This document shows positions 9,917-20,503 of a stretch of DNA of 64,000 nucleotides, in pieces. Position 1 is the stretch's first letter, and every line of letters begins with the position of its first letter. The translations under genes were made by a program, and so were the position numbers. The notes under the pieces were generated by a model. The model worked only from the letters and a program-made list of their open reading frames with translations. It did no database searches and was not told the DNA's origin. The DNA lies in assembly GCF_024204685.1 (NCBI RefSeq), contig NZ_CP100350.1, positions 682,001-746,000 of the forward strand. Direction: 5' to 3'. This stretch comes from Gilvimarinus sp. DA14. Its GTDB lineage: Bacteria > Pseudomonadota > Gammaproteobacteria > Pseudomonadales > Cellvibrionaceae.

Positions 9917-10207
9917 TTACTGCAGGGTTATCTGTTGCATAATATTTTCGAGTGTCGCCTCGCCGATACCATTCACGGCCAGTAACTGCTCCGGGCTTTC
10001 GAACGCGCCATTCTCTTCCCGCCACGCGATGATCGCCTCAGCTTTGGCCTCACCAATTCCCTTTAACTCGGTCAGAGTCTGGGCATCTGCGATGTTAATG
10101 TTAATAGTTTCAACAACCGCTGCAGGTGCGTCATCGGCTAAAGCTGTAAAAGGTGTAAAAGTGAGGATCGCGAGGGATAGAAAAATGAGCTTTAGGTAGT
10201 TTTTCAT
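9917..10207 (-). CDS. Secreted ComEA-like helix-hairpin-helix protein
   Basis: This 96-residue protein has a signal peptide (residues 1 to about 25, ending TALADDAPA) followed by one ComEA-type (HhH)2 unit: ININIADAQTLTELKGIGEA, KAEAIIAWREENG and SPEQLLAVNGIGEATLENI. Such domains bind double-stranded DNA; ComEA pulls DNA into the periplasm during natural transformation, and short stand-alone homologues like this one also occur near pyrF in pseudomonads. The chosen ATG at 10205-10207 has GGAG six bases upstream. No other competence gene lies in the window, so a role in DNA uptake is inferred from the fold only. Confidence 0.85.
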   Translation of the reverse strand: MKNYLKLIFLSLAILTFTPFTALADDAPAAVVETININIADAQTLTELKGIGEAKAEAIIAWREENGAFESPEQLLAVNGIGEATLENIMQQITLQ

Positions 10208-10296
10208 AACATTCTCCATATGTTGTCAAGAAGTGACTTGGGCCCTGTCACAGGTAAAACCTTAGTCCACCGTCACATTTTTGCAACATAAGACAT

Positions 10297-10328
10297 AAAA
10301 AAACCGCGGCATCAGCCGCGGTTTTTTT
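10297..10328 (-). terminator. Rho-independent terminator downstream of cysN
   Basis: An eight-base-pair GC stem (ACCGCGGC with GCCGCGGT) extended by A/T pairs is flanked by poly-A on one side and TTTTTTT on the other, so it could act in both directions. It lies about 15 bases past the cysN stop and insulates cysDN from the ComEA-like gene. Confidence 0.9.
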
Positions 10329-10342
10329 GAACTACTTAACAC

Positions 10343-11761
10343 TTACTTCAGCAAGGCTGAAAGATCTTTTGCCTCCCAGTGCGGGAAATGCTTCCTGATT
10401 AGCGCATTAAGCTCTACTTCAAATTCACTGTAATCCGTTATGCCTGTCTCGTCCGCAGCAAGGCTTTCAATCACCATGCCGGCGCCCACTGTAATATTAG
10501 TGAGCCGGTCGATTATGATAAATGCGCCGGTTTCGCGGTTACGCTGGTAAGAGTCGGTCACCACCTTTTGCGCTAGGGCAACTTTAGCCACCGCAATATC
10601 ATTGAGTGACAACTCGCTTATCTCAGCATGCTCTTGAGTGTTTACATCAATCTGATATTCAAGCTCCGCAAAATGGCCACTAACCACCTTGCTCGCAAAT
10701 TTAAATAAATACTCACTTTTTTGCTTGCCCGGATTTTCATTCATCCAAACGACATGCGCTTTTAAATTGCTGGTCTGCTCGACCTGATCACTGGCAAGCA
10801 CCAGCATATCGCCGCGGCTTATGTCGATTTCATCTTCTAAAGTAAGAGTGACAGCCTGCCCCGCAAAAGCCTCCGGCAGGTCACCATCGTAGGTCACGAT
10901 GGATTTCACCTTGCTACGTTTACCAGACGGCAAAGCTTTGACTTCGTCACCAACTTTGACAACCCCCGACGCTACGGTGCCACAAAAGCCGCGAAAATCC
11001 AGGTTGGGACGATTCACGTACTGCACCGGAAAACGGAAGTCATCAAAGTTCTTATCGGCGGTAACCGGCACCGACTCCAAGATTTCCATTAACGTCTTAC
11101 CGCTGTACCAGGCAGATTTCTCTGAGCGGTTGACTACATTGTCACCGTCGAGCGCAGAAATCGGTACAAACTCAACATCTTTCATACCCAGTTTCTGCGC
11201 AAACGCCAGGTAGTCAGATTTGATTTTGATAAAAGCCTGCTCGTCGAAATCCAGCAGGTCCATCTTATTCACCGCAACCACGATGTGCTTAACGCCCAAC
11301 AAAGAAGCGATATAGCTGTGACGACGGGTTTGCGTAACCACACCGTAGCGGGCATCGATCAGAATAACCGCTAGGTCGCAGGTAGAGGCGCCGGTCGCCA
11401 TATTACGGGTGTACTGCTCGTGCCCAGGGGTATCGGCAATAATAAACTTGCGTTTTGAGGTAGAAAAGTAACGGTAGGCCACATCAATGGTGATGCCCTG
11501 CTCGCGCTCGGCCTGCAGACCATCCACCAACAGCGCTAAGTCCAACTCTTTACCCGTGGTGCCGTGGCGGCTGGTATCCGAGCGCACAGCATCCAGCTGA
11601 TCTTCGTAGATCATCTTGGAATCGTGCAATAGACGACCAATCAGGGTACTTTTACCATCGTCTACGCTGCCGCAGGTTAAAAAACGCAGCAACTCTTTAT
11701 GTTCATGCTGCTTTAAATAAGCGTCAATATCCGTTTCGATCAAGTCCGATTGATGACTCAT
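10343..11761 (-). CDS. cysN: Sulfate adenylyltransferase subunit 1 (GTPase)
   Basis: CysN is the GTPase partner that couples GTP hydrolysis to the synthesis of adenosine 5'-phosphosulfate by CysD in assimilatory sulfate reduction. The 472-residue protein has the EF-Tu-like G domain: P-loop [15 protein letters not shown] (about residues 31-45), DTPGHEQY and NKMD, then two beta-barrel domains. It ends at the usual CysN length (475 in E. coli), so there is no fused CysC kinase domain; an APS kinase, if present, is encoded elsewhere. It follows cysD after 76 bp and ends in a strong terminator. Confidence 0.96.
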   Translation of the reverse strand: MSHQSDLIETDIDAYLKQHEHKELLRFLTCGSVDDGKSTLIGRLLHDSKMIYEDQLDAVRSDTSRHGTTGKELDLALLVDGLQAEREQGITIDVAYRYFSTSKRKFIIADTPGHEQYTRNMATGASTCDLAVILIDARYGVVTQTRRHSYIASLLGVKHIVVAVNKMDLLDFDEQAFIKIKSDYLAFAQKLGMKDVEFVPISALDGDNVVNRSEKSAWYSGKTLMEILESVPVTADKNFDDFRFPVQYVNRPNLDFRGFCGTVASGVVKVGDEVKALPSGKRSKVKSIVTYDGDLPEAFAGQAVTLTLEDEIDISRGDMLVLASDQVEQTSNLKAHVVWMNENPGKQKSEYLFKFASKVVSGHFAELEYQIDVNTQEHAEISELSLNDIAVAKVALAQKVVTDSYQRNRETGAFIIIDRLTNITVGAGMVIESLAADETGITDYSEFEVELNALIRKHFPHWEAKDLSALLK

Positions 11762-11837
11762 GTTGCACTCTCAAATTAGATAACTTTTGGGGAGGCCGCG
11801 CCTCTACCCTGAAACTGAAACTAAACAGGCGCTACTT

Positions 11838-12749
11838 TTAGAAGTAGCCCTCCTGTTTTTTCTTTTCCATAGAGCCGGCGCTGTCGTGGTCGATAACTCG
11901 ACCCTGGCGCTCTGATGTGGTGGTCAGCAGCATTTCCTGGATAATTTCCGGCAAAGTGGTGGCCTCTGACTCAACCGCACCGGTAAGCGGGTAGCAGCCC
12001 AAAGTTCTAAAGCGCACCATCTTTTCTTGGATCTCTTCACCTGGCTCCAGCGGCATACGATCATCATCAACCATAATCAGGGTGCCATCGCGTTCGACCA
12101 CAGGGCGCTTAGCCGCAAAGTACAGAGGTACCAGAGGGATGTTTTCCAGGTGAATGTACTGCCAGATATCCAGCTCGGTCCAGTTAGATAGCGGGAACAC
12201 GCGGATGCTCTCGCCCTGATCCACACGGCCGTTGTAAATGCTCCACAACTCCGGACGCTGATTTTTCGGGTCCCAACGGTGGTTGCGATCACGGAACGAA
12301 TAAACCCGCTCTTTAGCTCGCGATTTTTCTTCGTCGCGGCGCGCACCACCAAAAGCCGCATCGAACTTATATTTGTCCAACGCCTGCTTGAGAGATTGGG
12401 TTTTCATGATGTCGGTGTGCTTGGCGCTACCGTGGGTAAACGGCCCCACACCCATATCGACACCTTCCTGGTTAATATGCACCAGCAAATCCCAACCCAG
12501 CTCTTTCACTCGGTTGTCGCGAAACTCGATCATCTCGCGAAACTTCCATGTGGTATCCACGTGCAGCAGCGGGAACGGAGGCTTGCCGGGATGGAAGGCC
12601 TTCATTGCCAAGTGCATCATCACCGCAGAGTCTTTGCCGATAGAGTAAAGCATTACCGGGTTATCGAATTCTGCCGCGACTTCGCGAATGATTTGAATAC
12701 TTTCAGCTTCAAGCTGTTTTAGATGGGTAAGGTTATATTGCTCGGACAT
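11838..12749 (-). CDS. cysD: Sulfate adenylyltransferase subunit 2
   Basis: CysD is the catalytic subunit of ATP sulfurylase, joining sulfate and ATP to APS and pyrophosphate. The 303-residue protein belongs to the PP-loop superfamily ([14 protein letters not shown] near residue 37) and keeps the [15 protein letters not shown] motif and the C-terminal [11 protein letters not shown] and [11 protein letters not shown] seen in enterobacterial CysD. The ATG at 12747-12749 gives the family start ([20 protein letters not shown]); an in-frame GTG three codons upstream is the alternative. A -10 element lies about 58 bases upstream. Confidence 0.96.
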   Translation of the reverse strand: MSEQYNLTHLKQLEAESIQIIREVAAEFDNPVMLYSIGKDSAVMMHLAMKAFHPGKPPFPLLHVDTTWKFREMIEFRDNRVKELGWDLLVHINQEGVDMGVGPFTHGSAKHTDIMKTQSLKQALDKYKFDAAFGGARRDEEKSRAKERVYSFRDRNHRWDPKNQRPELWSIYNGRVDQGESIRVFPLSNWTELDIWQYIHLENIPLVPLYFAAKRPVVERDGTLIMVDDDRMPLEPGEEIQEKMVRFRTLGCYPLTGAVESEATTLPEIIQEMLLTTTSERQGRVIDHDSAGSMEKKKQEGYF

Positions 12750-12806
12750 GCCGCTCACAGTCTGTTGATCAAAAGTTAACCGCCAACCTGGCGTCAGGAG
12801 GCGCGT

Positions 12807-12812
12807 ATTATA
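12807..12812 (-). promoter_or_regulatory. -10 element of the cysDN promoter
   Basis: TATAAT occurs on the minus strand, 58 bases upstream of the cysD start. The hexamer 17 bases further upstream (ATGAAT) is a poor -35, as expected for promoters that need an activator such as CysB. The CysB link is inferred from pathway knowledge; I did not identify a binding site. Confidence 0.5.
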
Positions 12813-12915
12813 GACAAAGTTAATCCGCTATTCATCTCAAACGCGCGCAAGGTAACGCGTTTTAGCCGCAAAGTGAACAAACGAATGCTTCTATGCTTAT
12901 ACCGGTAGAGAGTCC

Positions 12916-13824
12916 TCAGGCGTTTTTCTGCTTTACCTGAGAGTGGATGTAGCGATCGCGTGCGGTCTTGGCGCGGGTAAACGTCTCTAGCAGATACTCA
13001 CTGTTGCCGCTTTCAATAGCGCCTCGTAGGCGCTGCAAATTCGCCATAAACAAATCCAGCGACTGCAATACATCAGTCTTGTTGGCTCGCATGATATCGT
13101 GCCACATCAAAGGGTCGCTGGAGGCAATGCGGGTAAAATCGCGAAAACCACCGGCTGCGTAGCGAAAAATATTGGGGTTGTCGATGTCATGCGCGAGAGT
13201 ATCGACCAACGAGTAAGCTATCGCATGGGGCAAGTGACTAGTGGCCCCGAGGACCTGATCATGTTCGGCGATGGACATTTCGACCACTTGTGCGCCAACA
13301 CATTCCCACACCGCTTTGACTTTATCTACATGCTTTTCGCCAGCCTCATCTGACGGCGTGAGGATCACCCGATGATTCTCGTACAAATCTGGGTTTGCCG
13401 CATCGACGCCACTTTTCTCCGAACCGGCGATAGGATGCCCTAACACCACCTGGGCGGGAGCCGTCCCGTAAACACGGACAACGGCATCAGCCACATTGCC
13501 TTTGACGCTGGCACCGTCAGTTACCGTAACCTCTGCAGCCACCGTATTTTTAATTTCTTCAAGCACCTGGGTGACCGCCAAGGTCGGCACGGCAATAAAA
13601 ATCAGATCCTCGCCATTGAGCTCGGGAGCTATATCCGCAAGGCTTAACACCGCGCGATCGGCAACACCCGTTTCCAGTGCTCTGTCGGCCACCTCTTGGC
13701 GGCGCACCACCACGATAGCCTCCTCGCAGCCGTGTCGCTGCTTCACCCCCTTAGCAAGACTGCCACCGATAAGTCCGGCGCCAATGACTACCAACTTGCG
13801 AATAACCGGCCTGGGTTGCACCAT
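12916..13824 (-). CDS. tyrA: Prephenate dehydrogenase
   Basis: TyrA oxidatively decarboxylates prephenate (or arogenate) with NAD(P)+ on the way to tyrosine. The 302-residue protein starts with a Rossmann motif (VVIGAGLIGGSLAKGVK), has the GHPIAGSEKSGVDAAN prephenate-binding segment near residue 130 and the TSHLPHAIAYSLVDTL helix further on. It has neither an N-terminal chorismate mutase (unlike E. coli TyrA) nor a C-terminal AroA domain (unlike the TyrA-AroA fusion of several pseudomonads). It starts two bases after the pheA stop, so it is probably translationally coupled to pheA. Confidence 0.93.
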   Translation of the reverse strand: MVQPRPVIRKLVVIGAGLIGGSLAKGVKQRHGCEEAIVVVRRQEVADRALETGVADRAVLSLADIAPELNGEDLIFIAVPTLAVTQVLEEIKNTVAAEVTVTDGASVKGNVADAVVRVYGTAPAQVVLGHPIAGSEKSGVDAANPDLYENHRVILTPSDEAGEKHVDKVKAVWECVGAQVVEMSIAEHDQVLGATSHLPHAIAYSLVDTLAHDIDNPNIFRYAAGGFRDFTRIASSDPLMWHDIMRANKTDVLQSLDLFMANLQRLRGAIESGNSEYLLETFTRAKTARDRYIHSQVKQKNA

Positions 13825-13826
13825 AA

Positions 13827-14924
13827 TTACAAAACAGCCTTAGGGTAAGAGCCAAGAATTTTCAAATCGGCTACCCGTGACGCTACTTCGTCCAGTGTTT
13901 CGCGCACAATTGGCTCATCCACATGGCCGGTAAAATCGACGAAAAATACATACGTCCAAACCCCGGTGCGAGAGGGTCTGGTCTCCACTCTTGTCAGATC
14001 AATTTTGTTGCGATGGAAAGGCTCAAGCAGATTATGTAAGGCGCCAGGCTGATTGCGCATGGCCACCAACAACGAGGTTTTGTCGTGACCACTCGCCTGG
14101 ACTTGCTCGGTGCCAATAATTAAAAAGCGCGTGCTGTTATCTGGCTGATCTTCAATTTTTTCGGCGAGTATATTCAGCTCGTAAATCTCGGCCGCTTTAG
14201 CCGGTGCAATTGCCGCAGCATTCCACTCACCTTTTAAGCGACGCGCGGCCTCCGCGTTACTGGAAACGGCTATTCGCTCAGCTTTAGGATAATGAGAGTC
14301 CAACCACTTGCGACATTGAGCCAATGACTGGCCGTGAGAATAAATTCGGCTAATGCTGTTAACATTGGTTACCGACGACACCACCAAGTTGTGGTGCACA
14401 CGCAGCTCCACCTCACCGCAAATTTTAAGGTTAGACCCCATAAAATTGTCCAGCGTGTGGCTGACAACACCTTCAGTAGAGTTTTCTACCGGCACAACAC
14501 CGTAGTTAACGGCGCCCGCCTCCACTTCGCGAAATACTTCATCAATAGCGGAAAACGGCAGAGCGACAGCCGACTGACCAAAGTGTTTTAAAGCTGCCTG
14601 CTGGGTAAAAGTACCCTCGGGGCCGAGATATGCGACTTTGATGGGTTGTTCCAACGCCAAACAGGCGGACATGATTTCGCGAAACAGGCGCGCCATTTCT
14701 TCGTTACTAAGAGGCCCTTCGTTGCGCTCCATAGCTTTGCGCAATACCTGCGCTTCACGTTCCGGGCGATAGTAAAGGACATCGCCACTGCCGCTGGCGC
14801 TTTTCACTTCGGCGACCTCTTGCGCGCAGCGGGCGCGCTCCGAAATCAGCTTGCCTATGTCGGCGTCAATAGTATCGATTCGATCACGCAGCGCGAGCAA
14901 TGCATCCTGAGTTTTATCAGACAT
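13827..14924 (-). CDS. pheA: Bifunctional chorismate mutase/prephenate dehydratase (P-protein)
   Basis: The P-protein converts chorismate to prephenate and then phenylpyruvate, the committed route to phenylalanine. The 365-residue protein has an AroQ-type chorismate mutase (about residues 1-90, ALRDRIDTIDADIGKLISER), a prephenate dehydratase domain (about 93-270; YLGPEGTFTQQAALKHFG, then PVENSTEGVV and the TRFLIIG region) and a C-terminal ACT domain (about 280-360; GALHNLLEPFHRNKIDLTR and ETRPS) for phenylalanine feedback. It starts five bases after the gyrA stop, unlike the Pseudomonas order in which serC lies between them. Confidence 0.96.
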   Translation of the reverse strand: MSDKTQDALLALRDRIDTIDADIGKLISERARCAQEVAEVKSASGSGDVLYYRPEREAQVLRKAMERNEGPLSNEEMARLFREIMSACLALEQPIKVAYLGPEGTFTQQAALKHFGQSAVALPFSAIDEVFREVEAGAVNYGVVPVENSTEGVVSHTLDNFMGSNLKICGEVELRVHHNLVVSSVTNVNSISRIYSHGQSLAQCRKWLDSHYPKAERIAVSSNAEAARRLKGEWNAAAIAPAKAAEIYELNILAEKIEDQPDNSTRFLIIGTEQVQASGHDKTSLLVAMRNQPGALHNLLEPFHRNKIDLTRVETRPSRTGVWTYVFFVDFTGHVDEPIVRETLDEVASRVADLKILGSYPKAVL

Positions 14925-14929
14925 TTAAC

Positions 14930-17515
14930 TTATTCCTCACCCGACTCGTCTGCGGCGCCCTCTTCTTCGCCACCTTCTTCCTCGTCGCCTGCGTCTTCAA
15001 TACGTGCAGCACCTTTTAAGTGCTCGTTTTCGCGCAGCTTAATCAGGCGTACCCCCTGGGTATTGCGACTGAGCACCGACACTTCGTCCACCCGGGTGCG
15101 CACCAGAGTACCCTGGTCGGAAATCAACATAATTTCTTCGCCGTCCAATACCTGTACGGCACCAACCAAGGGACCATTACGCTCGCTTGCCGCCATGGCA
15201 ATAACGCCCTGGCCGCCGCGCCCTTTGGCCGGAAACTCTTCCACCTCGGTACGCTTGCCATAGCCGTTTTCACTGACTGTGAGCACTTTGCCGTTTTCTA
15301 CCGGTACAACCATGCCGATAACCGACTGACCTTCGGTCATTTTGATGCCACGCACACCACGGCTGATACGCCCCATAGAACGTACAGCGGACTCGTTGAA
15401 ACGCGCCGCCTTACCATTACTGGCAAACAGAATAATATCGCGCTCGCCGTTGGTAATAGCGGTGTAAACCAGATGATCCCCTTCGTCCAAATCAATGGCT
15501 CGCAAACCGACACTGCGCGGGCGGGAGAACTGATCCAGAGAGGTCTTCTTCACTGTGCCTTTTTCGGTGGCCATAAACACAAAGTGATCGGCATCAAATT
15601 CACGCACAGGAAGGATAGAAGTAATACGCTCGCCGTCTTCCAGCGGCATTAAATTCACTACCGGGCGACCACGAGATTGACGCCCGGCTACCGGAATCTG
15701 GTACACCTTAAGCCAATAGACCTTGCCCGCGCTGGTAAAGCACAGCACCGTATCGTGGGTACTGGCAATCAGCAGGTGTTCAACAAAGTCTTCATCTTTA
15801 ACGGATGTTGCTGATTTGCCCATGCCACCGCGCCGCTGCGCCTGGTAATCAGCCAGAGGCTGGCTCTTGGCATAGCCGCCGTGGGAAATCGTAACCACGC
15901 GCTGCTCTTCATTGATCAAATCTTCGACGGTTAAATCCAGGGTCGATGCGGTGATTTCGGTACGGCGCTCATCGCCATACTCTTCAACAATCGCTTCCAG
16001 CTCTTCGCGAATAACCTGCATCAAGCGCTCGAAGTTACCCAAAATTTCCAGGTACTCGGCGATTTGTTCCAGTTTTTCGCTGTATTCGGCGATCAGCTTA
16101 TCGTGCTCCATACCGGTCAAACGGTGCAGACGCAGCTCCAGAATCGCCTGAGCCTGGGTCGGAGATAGGTAATATTTACCGTCACGCAGGCCGAAGGTGT
16201 CGGGCAGGTCTTCCGGGCGGCATGCATCTTCACCGGCGCGCTCTAAAAACTGCCCCATTTCGGAGGCTTCCCAACCGCGTGAAATCAAGCCTTCTTTAGC
16301 GTCCGCAGGCGTCGGAGAACTTTTAATCAGCTCAATAACCGGATCGATATTGGCGATGGCGACCGCCAAACCTTCAAGTATATGGCCGCGCTCACGGGCT
16401 TTGCGCAACAAATAAACCGTTCGACGGGTAACCACCTCACGGCGGTGACGCACGAACGCCTCAAGCAGTTCTTTTAAGTTGAGGACTTTGGGCTGGCCAT
16501 CCAGCAGAGCAACAATATTGATGCCAAATACGTTTTGCAGCTGGGTCTGTGCGTAGAGGTTATTGAGCAAAACCTCAGCCGATTCGTTGCGTTTTACCTC
16601 GATTACGACACGCAAGCCGTCTTTATCAGACTCATCGCGAAGCTCGCTGATGCCTTCGATCTTTTTCTCTTTTACCAGCTCGGCAATCCGCTCGATCAAC
16701 CGGGCTTTATTCAGCTGGTAGGGAATTTCAGTGACGATAATCGTCTCGCGACCGGTTTTCTCGTCAACCTCGATATCTGCCTTGGCGCGCACATAGATGC
16801 GCCCACGCCCGGTACGATACGCCTGCACAATACCCGCGCGGCCATTGATGATGGCGCCAGTGGGAAAGTCTGGCCCGGGAATAAACTCCATCAACTCGTC
16901 GATGGTGATATCTTCGTTATCAATCAGCGCCAAGCAGCCCTGCACCACCTCGCGCAAGTTGTGGGGAGGAATATTGGTAGCCATACCCACAGCGATACCC
17001 GACGAGCCATTCACCAACAGGTTGGGCACTCGGGTGGGCAGTACATCAGGAATTTGTTCGCTGCCGTCGTAGTTGGGGACGTAATCGACGGTTTCTTTGT
17101 CGAGATCGGCCAGCAGCTCGTGGGCGATTTTTTTCATCCGCACTTCGGTATAACGCATGGCAGCGGCATTGTCGCCGTCAATTGAGCCGAAGTTACCCTG
17201 CCCGTCTACAAGCGTGTAACGCAGAGAAAACGGTTGCGCCATACGCACCACGGTGTCGTATACCGCTGAGTCGCCGTGCGGATGGTATTTACCAATTACG
17301 TCACCAACAACACGGGCAGACTTTAAATAGGATTTGTTCCAGTCGTTTTTCAACTCGCTCATGGCGAAGAGCACACGCCTGTGTACGGGCTTTAAGCCAT
17401 CGCGCACATCGGGCAGCGCCCGCCCAACAATTACGCTCATGGCATAGTCCAAATAGGACTGCTTGAGCTCATCTTCGATATTGACGGGTAAAACTTCTTT
17501 CGCTAAATCGCCCAT
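14930..17515 (-). CDS. gyrA: DNA gyrase subunit A
   Basis: GyrA is the breakage-reunion subunit of the A2B2 gyrase that introduces negative supercoils. The 861-residue protein has the catalytic tyrosine at 122 ([11 protein letters not shown]), and the quinolone-resistance region is wild type at Ser83 and Asp87 ([15 protein letters not shown]), numbered as in E. coli. The C-terminal beta-pinwheel carries a GyrA box written QRRGGMG instead of QRRGGKG, and the protein ends in an acidic tail ([18 protein letters not shown]). It is divergent from mtaD and probably heads a gyrA-pheA-tyrA transcript, since only five and two bases separate these genes. Confidence 0.98.
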   Translation of the reverse strand: MGDLAKEVLPVNIEDELKQSYLDYAMSVIVGRALPDVRDGLKPVHRRVLFAMSELKNDWNKSYLKSARVVGDVIGKYHPHGDSAVYDTVVRMAQPFSLRYTLVDGQGNFGSIDGDNAAAMRYTEVRMKKIAHELLADLDKETVDYVPNYDGSEQIPDVLPTRVPNLLVNGSSGIAVGMATNIPPHNLREVVQGCLALIDNEDITIDELMEFIPGPDFPTGAIINGRAGIVQAYRTGRGRIYVRAKADIEVDEKTGRETIIVTEIPYQLNKARLIERIAELVKEKKIEGISELRDESDKDGLRVVIEVKRNESAEVLLNNLYAQTQLQNVFGINIVALLDGQPKVLNLKELLEAFVRHRREVVTRRTVYLLRKARERGHILEGLAVAIANIDPVIELIKSSPTPADAKEGLISRGWEASEMGQFLERAGEDACRPEDLPDTFGLRDGKYYLSPTQAQAILELRLHRLTGMEHDKLIAEYSEKLEQIAEYLEILGNFERLMQVIREELEAIVEEYGDERRTEITASTLDLTVEDLINEEQRVVTISHGGYAKSQPLADYQAQRRGGMGKSATSVKDEDFVEHLLIASTHDTVLCFTSAGKVYWLKVYQIPVAGRQSRGRPVVNLMPLEDGERITSILPVREFDADHFVFMATEKGTVKKTSLDQFSRPRSVGLRAIDLDEGDHLVYTAITNGERDIILFASNGKAARFNESAVRSMGRISRGVRGIKMTEGQSVIGMVVPVENGKVLTVSENGYGKRTEVEEFPAKGRGGQGVIAMAASERNGPLVGAVQVLDGEEIMLISDQGTLVRTRVDEVSVLSRNTQGVRLIKLRENEHLKGAARIEDAGDEEEGGEEEGAADESGEE

Positions 17516-17703
17516 GGATCAACGGGTTCCTTATTGTCATAAAGCGGAGTGCAGGCCCAGTGCGGACCCGGGGGGCTCGATTTGTAATCGGCCGCCTTGC
17601 GCCGCATACAACGCGGCGATAAAGCGGCTAATATTACCATAAAATCAGATGGATAGGGGGTAAGGAAACACCCAGGCAAACCCACAGCCCTGCGCGGTTG
17701 CGA

Positions 17704-17709
17704 TATAAT
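17704..17709 (+). promoter_or_regulatory. -10 element for the mtaD-ubiG-mupP-yciK operon
   Basis: TATAAT occurs in TTGCGATATAATCACG, 38 bases before the mtaD start and within the 231-base divergent gap shared with gyrA. The upstream -35 (CCCACA with a 17-base spacer) is weak. On the gyrA side I see a GC hairpin (CGCCGC and GCGGCG around GTTGTAT) in the leader but no convincing promoter pair. Confidence 0.5.
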
Positions 17710-17746
17710 CACGCCTTTGCAAAGGTCGTAATTTATGGGAGCCGAT

Positions 17747-19087
17747 ATGCCCTCCAAGCAGGCTGTACGCTTATTAATCAAAGCTCGCTGGATTATCCCA
17801 GTTGTGCCCGCCAATCGAGTACTGGAAAATTGCGCCATTGCCATAAAGGGCCAGAAGATTATCGCTATCACCCCTTGGGAAGAGGCGGAAAAGCGCTTTC
17901 AGGCAGAGCAGACACTTAACCTCGAGAATCATATTCTCATTCCCGGGCTGATCAATGCGCACGGCCACGCCGCCATGAACCTTCTGCGCGGTTATGCGGA
18001 CGACTACCCCCTGGAGACTTGGCTAAACGAACACATCTGGCCCGCGGAGGCCAAGCATGTCGATGCAGAGTTTGTCCGCGACGGCACGGAGCTCGCGATT
18101 GCAGAGATGATTCGCTCGGGCACCACTTGTTTTGCGGATATGTACTTTTTCCCGGAGCAGGCAGCACAGGTGGCACGCCGGGCGCATATCCGAGCACAGA
18201 TCACCTTCCCCATCCTGGACTTTCCTACCGCCTGGGGCGACGGCCCAGACGACTACTTTGCCAAGGGACTGGCTCTGCATGATGAATACCGGGCCGACGA
18301 CTTGATTCGTATCGGCTTTGGCCCTCACGCGCCCTACACGGTATCCGATCAACACCTGCAGCGAGTCGCCACCTTGGCAGGCGAACTGGAAGCACCTGTG
18401 CAAATTCACCTGCACGAAACGGCAAAAGAGGTGAGCGATGCGCTTGAGCAGACTGGCAAGCGACCGATTGCCAGACTACAGGAACTGGGGCTGTTAACGC
18501 CGCAAACCCAGTGCGTGCATATGACCGAGCTCGACGAGCAGGATATTGGCACTATCGCCAACAGCGGCGCCCATGTGATTCACTGCCCCGAGTCCAACTT
18601 AAAGCTGGCCAGCGGCTTCTGCCCAGTGCACAAGCTCGGCCAGGCTGGTATTAATGTCGCACTGGGCACCGATGGCGCGGCGAGCAATAACAACCTGAAT
18701 ATGCTGGAAGAAATGCAAACCGCCGCCCTACTCGCCAAAGCCGTCAGCCAAAACCCGGCGGCCATGAACGCACACCAGGCCTTAGCGTGCGCCACCATCA
18801 ACGGCGCCAAAGCGCTCGGCATCGATCAGGTAACCGGCTCCCTTGAGGTTGGCAAATCTGCCGACATTTGTGCCCTTCAAATAGACGACTTGGCCAACTT
18901 GCCACTGTACGATCCAGCCGCCGCCATCGCCTATAACAACAGGGCCCTTAAGGTCAGCCATGTCTGGGCCGCGGGCCGTGCGCTGCTGCTGTCAGGGCAT
19001 CTGCAGACGCTTAACGAGCGAGACATTAAAGCGCGCACCCAAGTCTGGGCCGGGCGCATCCACCCAAATAACGGGAGCACACCATGA
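17747..19087 (+). CDS. mtaD: 5'-methylthioadenosine / S-adenosylhomocysteine deaminase
   Basis: This is an amidohydrolase of the TRZ/ATZ family; the Pseudomonas orthologue in the same position deaminates methylthioadenosine to methylthioinosine. The 446-residue protein has the metal-binding [13 protein letters not shown] near residue 65, the HLHETAKE histidine, and the [13 protein letters not shown] and [14 protein letters not shown] motifs typical of the group. The ATG at 17747 is preceded by GGGAG five bases upstream and is preferred to an ATG four codons earlier. It overlaps ubiG by four bases (ATGA), so the two are coupled. Substrate choice between MTA and SAH cannot be read from the sequence. 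Confidence 0.9.
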   Translation: MPSKQAVRLLIKARWIIPVVPANRVLENCAIAIKGQKIIAITPWEEAEKRFQAEQTLNLENHILIPGLINAHGHAAMNLLRGYADDYPLETWLNEHIWPAEAKHVDAEFVRDGTELAIAEMIRSGTTCFADMYFFPEQAAQVARRAHIRAQITFPILDFPTAWGDGPDDYFAKGLALHDEYRADDLIRIGFGPHAPYTVSDQHLQRVATLAGELEAPVQIHLHETAKEVSDALEQTGKRPIARLQELGLLTPQTQCVHMTELDEQDIGTIANSGAHVIHCPESNLKLASGFCPVHKLGQAGINVALGTDGAASNNNLNMLEEMQTAALLAKAVSQNPAAMNAHQALACATINGAKALGIDQVTGSLEVGKSADICALQIDDLANLPLYDPAAAIAYNNRALKVSHVWAAGRALLLSGHLQTLNERDIKARTQVWAGRIHPNNGSTP

Positions 19088-19809
19088 CTCTGTCAGAGCA
19101 GGCACAAGCAGGCAATGCTGACGCCGAAGAGATTGCCAAATTCGAGCAGTTAGCTGAACGCTGGTGGGATACCGACGGCGAATTTCGTCCGCTGCACGAG
19201 ATGAACCCTGTACGTGTCAATTATATTGACGAGCGCGCTCCGTTGGCGGGTAAAACCGTACTGGATGTAGGTTGCGGTGGCGGCATACTGAGCGAGGCGA
19301 TGGCCCAGCGCGGCGCCCAGGTCACGGGCATAGATTTGGGCAAAGCGCCTCTGGAGGTGGCCGAAAATCACGCCAAGCAAGGCGAATTGAACATTGACTA
19401 CCAACTGATTAGCGCCGAAGAAATGGCAGCCGCGCACCCCGGCCATTTCGATATTGTCACCTGCCTGGAAATGCTGGAGCATGTGCCTGACCCGGCCAGC
19501 ATCGTCACTGCCTGTGCTCAGCTGGTGAAACCCGGCGGTCATGTGTTTTTCTCCACTTTAAACCGCAACCCGAAAGCTTGGGGGCTCGCGGTTGTTGGCG
19601 CCGAATATCTACTAAAATTGCTGCCCAAAGGTACCCATGACTACGCCAAATTTATCAAGCCATCAGAGCTGGCCGCCTTCGCTCGCGGCGCGGACCTCAG
19701 CCTGGTGGACACCTGCGGCATCAGTTACAACCCCATCGGCAGACACTTCAAACTCGCCCCCAGTGATGTCAGCGTCAACTACTTAATGCACACGCAGAAA
19801 AACAACTAA
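19084..19809 (+). CDS. ubiG: Ubiquinone biosynthesis O-methyltransferase
   Basis: UbiG methylates the two hydroxyl groups on the ring of ubiquinone precursors using SAM. The 241-residue protein is close to the E. coli length and has the class I methyltransferase motif [20 protein letters not shown], the acidic GIDL at strand 2, and [11 protein letters not shown] at motif II. The N-terminal [20 protein letters not shown] and MNPVRVNYI stretch is diagnostic for UbiG. Its product S-adenosylhomocysteine links it metabolically to the upstream deaminase. Confidence 0.96.
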   Translation: MTLSEQAQAGNADAEEIAKFEQLAERWWDTDGEFRPLHEMNPVRVNYIDERAPLAGKTVLDVGCGGGILSEAMAQRGAQVTGIDLGKAPLEVAENHAKQGELNIDYQLISAEEMAAAHPGHFDIVTCLEMLEHVPDPASIVTACAQLVKPGGHVFFSTLNRNPKAWGLAVVGAEYLLKLLPKGTHDYAKFIKPSELAAFARGADLSLVDTCGISYNPIGRHFKLAPSDVSVNYLMHTQKNN

Positions 19810-19817
19810 GGTTTTAC

Positions 19818-20495
19818 GTGAATAAATCCAACTACCAAGCCGTAATGTTCGATTTGGACGGCACGCTACTCGATACCGCCAATGACCTGGCCAGCGCGTT
19901 AAATCGGCTGAGAATCGAGAAAGACCTGGAGCCCTTAGACCATGCCAGCATCCGCCCCAGTGTTTCCAATGGCGCCAGAGCTCTGATCGAGCTCGGCTTT
20001 AACGAGCCCACCGGCAGCGACAACTTTGAAGCCTTGCGGACTCGACTACTGGAGCTTTATATGCTCCACATTGCCGACCACACTCAAATCTTTGCGGGTA
20101 TTAACGAGCTGCTAAAGTGGCTTAGCGAGCAGAACATCGGCTGGGGTATCGCCACCAATAAGCCGGCGCTCTATACCGAAGCCCTGTTAAAGAAAATTGA
20201 GTTTCCCTCGCCGCCCGGAATTGTCATCTGTCCCGATCACGTCACCCATCGCAAACCAGACCCCGAATCTTTGCTATTGGCAGCCACGCATTTTAACTGC
20301 GCGCCCAACGAAATCATTTACCTGGGTGATCACAAGCGAGACATAGACTGCGGCAAAGCCTGTGGGGCCACGACAATCGCCTGCGCCTATGGCTACATCG
20401 AGGCTCATGACGATCCCGCCAGTTGGCAAGCCGATCACCTTATCAACGACTCGAATGAGCTGCCCGAGCTTTTACCTCAACTTATCAACGCTTGA
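19818..20495 (+). CDS. mupP: N-acetylmuramic acid 6-phosphate phosphatase (MupP-like HAD)
   Basis: The 225-residue protein is a HAD-superfamily phosphatase: VMFDLDGTLLDTANDL is motif I, ATNKP motif II, and YLGDHKRDIDCGKACG motif IV. In Pseudomonas the gene between ubiG and yciK is mupP, which dephosphorylates MurNAc-6P in the anhydro-MurNAc recycling route to UDP-MurNAc, and the identical context argues for the same role. It could otherwise be a phosphoglycolate phosphatase (Gph). It uses a GTG start with AAGG seven bases upstream. Confidence 0.82.
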   Translation: MNKSNYQAVMFDLDGTLLDTANDLASALNRLRIEKDLEPLDHASIRPSVSNGARALIELGFNEPTGSDNFEALRTRLLELYMLHIADHTQIFAGINELLKWLSEQNIGWGIATNKPALYTEALLKKIEFPSPPGIVICPDHVTHRKPDPESLLLAATHFNCAPNEIIYLGDHKRDIDCGKACGATTIACAYGYIEAHDDPASWQADHLINDSNELPELLPQLINA

Positions 20496-20503
20496 ATACT
20501 ATT

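Noticed and set aside
16535-17185. 216-codon open frame opposite gyrA, and a similar one at 15020-15652
   Set aside because: Both are mirror frames of the strongly conserved gyrA gene, with His/Asn/Phe-rich composition that does not look like a protein family.
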